From an uncultured Eubacteriales bacterium (GTDB lineage: Bacteria; Bacillota; Clostridia; Oscillospirales; Acutalibacteraceae): a stretch of 5,304 bases of DNA. The DNA lies in the NCBI GenBank assembly GCA_910580045.1, contig CAJTXF010000079.1:1-5304 (forward strand). Reading direction: 5' to 3'. The notes below the pieces were generated by a model. That model ran no database searches, was not told the DNA's origin, and was given only the letters and a program-made list of their open reading frames with translations. Both the position numbers and the translations under genes were made by a program. This document shows, piece by piece, positions 4,210 through 5,304 of this stretch (position 1 is its first letter; every line of letters begins with the position of its first letter).

Positions 4210-4956
4210 TCAATATTGCTGAAAGCCGGCAGCTTCATAAAGGGCAGCCGCCCGGCCGTCAATGGCCCGCACAGTGACGATTTCCGCCCCCTGGCGGAAG
4301 GCGTCCTCCACGGCCCGGCAGCACAGGGCCCGGGCCAGCCCCTGGCGGCGGAACTCCGGCAGTGTCGCCACGAATTCCAGGGAGACGGACTCCCCGTCCA
4401 CAGCGGCCGCAGCGGCGGAAAGGGCACGGCCCTCTCTGTCCTGTACCATATAGCAACGCATCAGGCCATCCCGGCACAAGGGGTAGTGGTACTGGGGATG
4501 AATATCCTCCTTACCGCCGGAGAGCACCTGGTTCACTGTTTCGGCCCACCGGGCAAATTCCGGCTGTGTCTTGGCCTCTGTCACCTGGGGAAAAGCCGGG
4601 TACGCGGGCATTTCACCGGGCAGCATGGCCAGATAAGACTCTCCGTCCGAATCCTGGGGCACGTCCTGTTTCTCCCGGCCCGTAAAAGCCTGGAACGCCT
4701 CTGGGGAGGTACCCAGATTCAGCCAGACAGGCATACCCAGGGCGTGAATTTCCGCGGCAAGCTCCTTCTGCCGCTGGAGAGGCAAACCCTCCAGCCGCAC
4801 ATCGTACACAAAGCGGATACCAAACACATCGCCCTTAGGCCGCACCAGCGAATAGTGCTCCCTCTGGACGATTTCCATATGCTCCGCCCTGCCGAACAGG
4901 CTTACGTAATAGTTAGCGCCTCTGTCTATATAATCGATAATTTCCCGGTTTGTCAT
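4210..4956 (-). CDS. GNAT-family N-acetyltransferase
   Basis: The 248-residue product ends in a GNAT domain. The acetyl-CoA pyrophosphate loop is RRQGLA (203-208), preceded by the strand EFVATLPEF (194-202), and the final motif ALYEAAGF (238-245) is typical. The N-terminal about 150 residues, starting MTNREIIDYIDRGANYYVSL, do not match a subfamily I recognise and may give substrate binding. Acceptor unknown; small molecules or a protein N-terminus are all possible. The ATG at 4956 has AAAGGAG upstream. A possible TATAAA (5006-5001) lies upstream at the edge of repeat copy C, with no good -35 box. The VOC gene follows 15 nt downstream. Confidence 0.88.
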   Translation of the reverse strand: MTNREIIDYIDRGANYYVSLFGRAEHMEIVQREHYSLVRPKGDVFGIRFVYDVRLEGLPLQRQKELAAEIHALGMPVWLNLGTSPEAFQAFTGREKQDVPQDSDGESYLAMLPGEMPAYPAFPQVTEAKTQPEFARWAETVNQVLSGGKEDIHPQYHYPLCRDGLMRCYMVQDREGRALSAAAAAVDGESVSLEFVATLPEFRRQGLARALCCRAVEDAFRQGAEIVTVRAIDGRAAALYEAAGFQQY

Positions 4957-5011
4957 GGTTCTGGGGCTCCTTTGGTGGATTCTGGGGCCTCTGGGGCTTC
5001 TTTATAGAGTT

Positions 5012-5304
5012 GGCGGCATCTCACAGGAACGCTTAGCCTCCCAACGCTCCTACAGACGGTCCGCCTCTCTCCGAAAGTTAGGAAAGCAACGCTTTCCTCA
5101 CTTTCGGAATCTTGCTGCTGGCTGCGGCTTGGGGCCTAGGGGCGGCGCGAGAGAGTTCGCTTCGCGAACTCTACTTCCTCTGTCGGACTCAAGCTGTGGA
5201 AATTGGGTGCTGCCTCTCTTTGGGATTTCTGGCGCCGCCCTCTAAGGTCAAGGACAAGGTCGCCTCCGGCAGCTTAGGGCTTTGCCCTAAGAACCCACCA
5301 GGGG
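5012..5304 (+). repeat. Modular structured repeat, copy C (runs to the window end)
   Basis: This is an inverted match of copy A: the shared GGAACGCTTAGCCTCCCAAC block, palindrome arms at 5071-5087 and 5091-5107 (one mismatch), TTGCTGCTGGCTGCGGCTTG, GGGGCGGCGC (5139-5148), GCGCCGCCC (5232-5240) and AAGGTCAAGG. Its variable core holds an extra 9-bp hairpin AGAGTTCGC/GCGAACTCT (5152-5172). The triloop hairpin reads CTTAGGGC-TTT-GCCCTAAG (5273-5291). No gene is visible, and the element probably continues past 5304. Confidence 0.8.

Noticed and set aside
4216..5007. Long open plus-strand frame opposite the GNAT gene
   Set aside because: Shadow of the GNAT reading frame; no ribosome site or recognisable motif.
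1..5304. tRNA, rRNA, SRP RNA, RNase P RNA or transposase gene
   Set aside because: No cloverleaf, conserved RNA core motif or transposase frame was found on either strand.

Overview
The window suggests a GC-rich low-branching Firmicute, most likely a gut Clostridia of the Oscillospiraceae / Flavonifractor-Oscillibacter kind. Evidence is the order rpsP-khpA-rimM-trmD, an HPr carrying both the catalytic His and the Firmicutes regulatory Ser, strong AGGAGG-type ribosome sites, sigma-A type promoters, and large structured intergenic repeats. The species assignment is inference; no rRNA is present.

Layout. Positions 1-626 contain no convincing gene and hold two divergently oriented copies of a modular, hairpin-rich repeat. 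A third copy, in the same orientation as the second, fills 5012-5304, so the coding block is bracketed by inverted repeats. Positions 627-909 hold a compact two-transcript locus. A promoter reads rightward into a 31-codon membrane peptide gene, and a second, equally good promoter reads leftward from the far side. Both transcripts run into one shared palindromic terminator. A direct repeat lies at the start of the peptide gene and again at the 5' end of the leftward RNA, so the small RNA can pair with the end of the Shine-Dalgarno site, the AUG and the first codons of the peptide mRNA. This is the layout of the par/Fst type I toxin-antitoxin of enterococcal plasmid pAD1, and it is the most interesting item here.

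The rest is on the minus strand. Reading in the direction of transcription: a GNAT acetyltransferase (4956-4210), a VOC/glyoxalase-fold protein (4194-3820), ribosomal protein S16 (3734-3492), an unrecognised 49-residue protein (3487-3338), KH protein KhpA (3285-3055), RimM (2972-2448) and TrmD (2447-1743). An HPr-family phosphocarrier (1265-996) then follows with its own promoter, a leader of about 280 nt and its own terminator. S16, RimM (16S maturation), KhpA (RNA binding) and TrmD (tRNA m1G37) form the classic ribosome/tRNA maturation operon. A terminator-like hairpin sits between khpA and rimM. The usual last gene, rplS, does not follow trmD.
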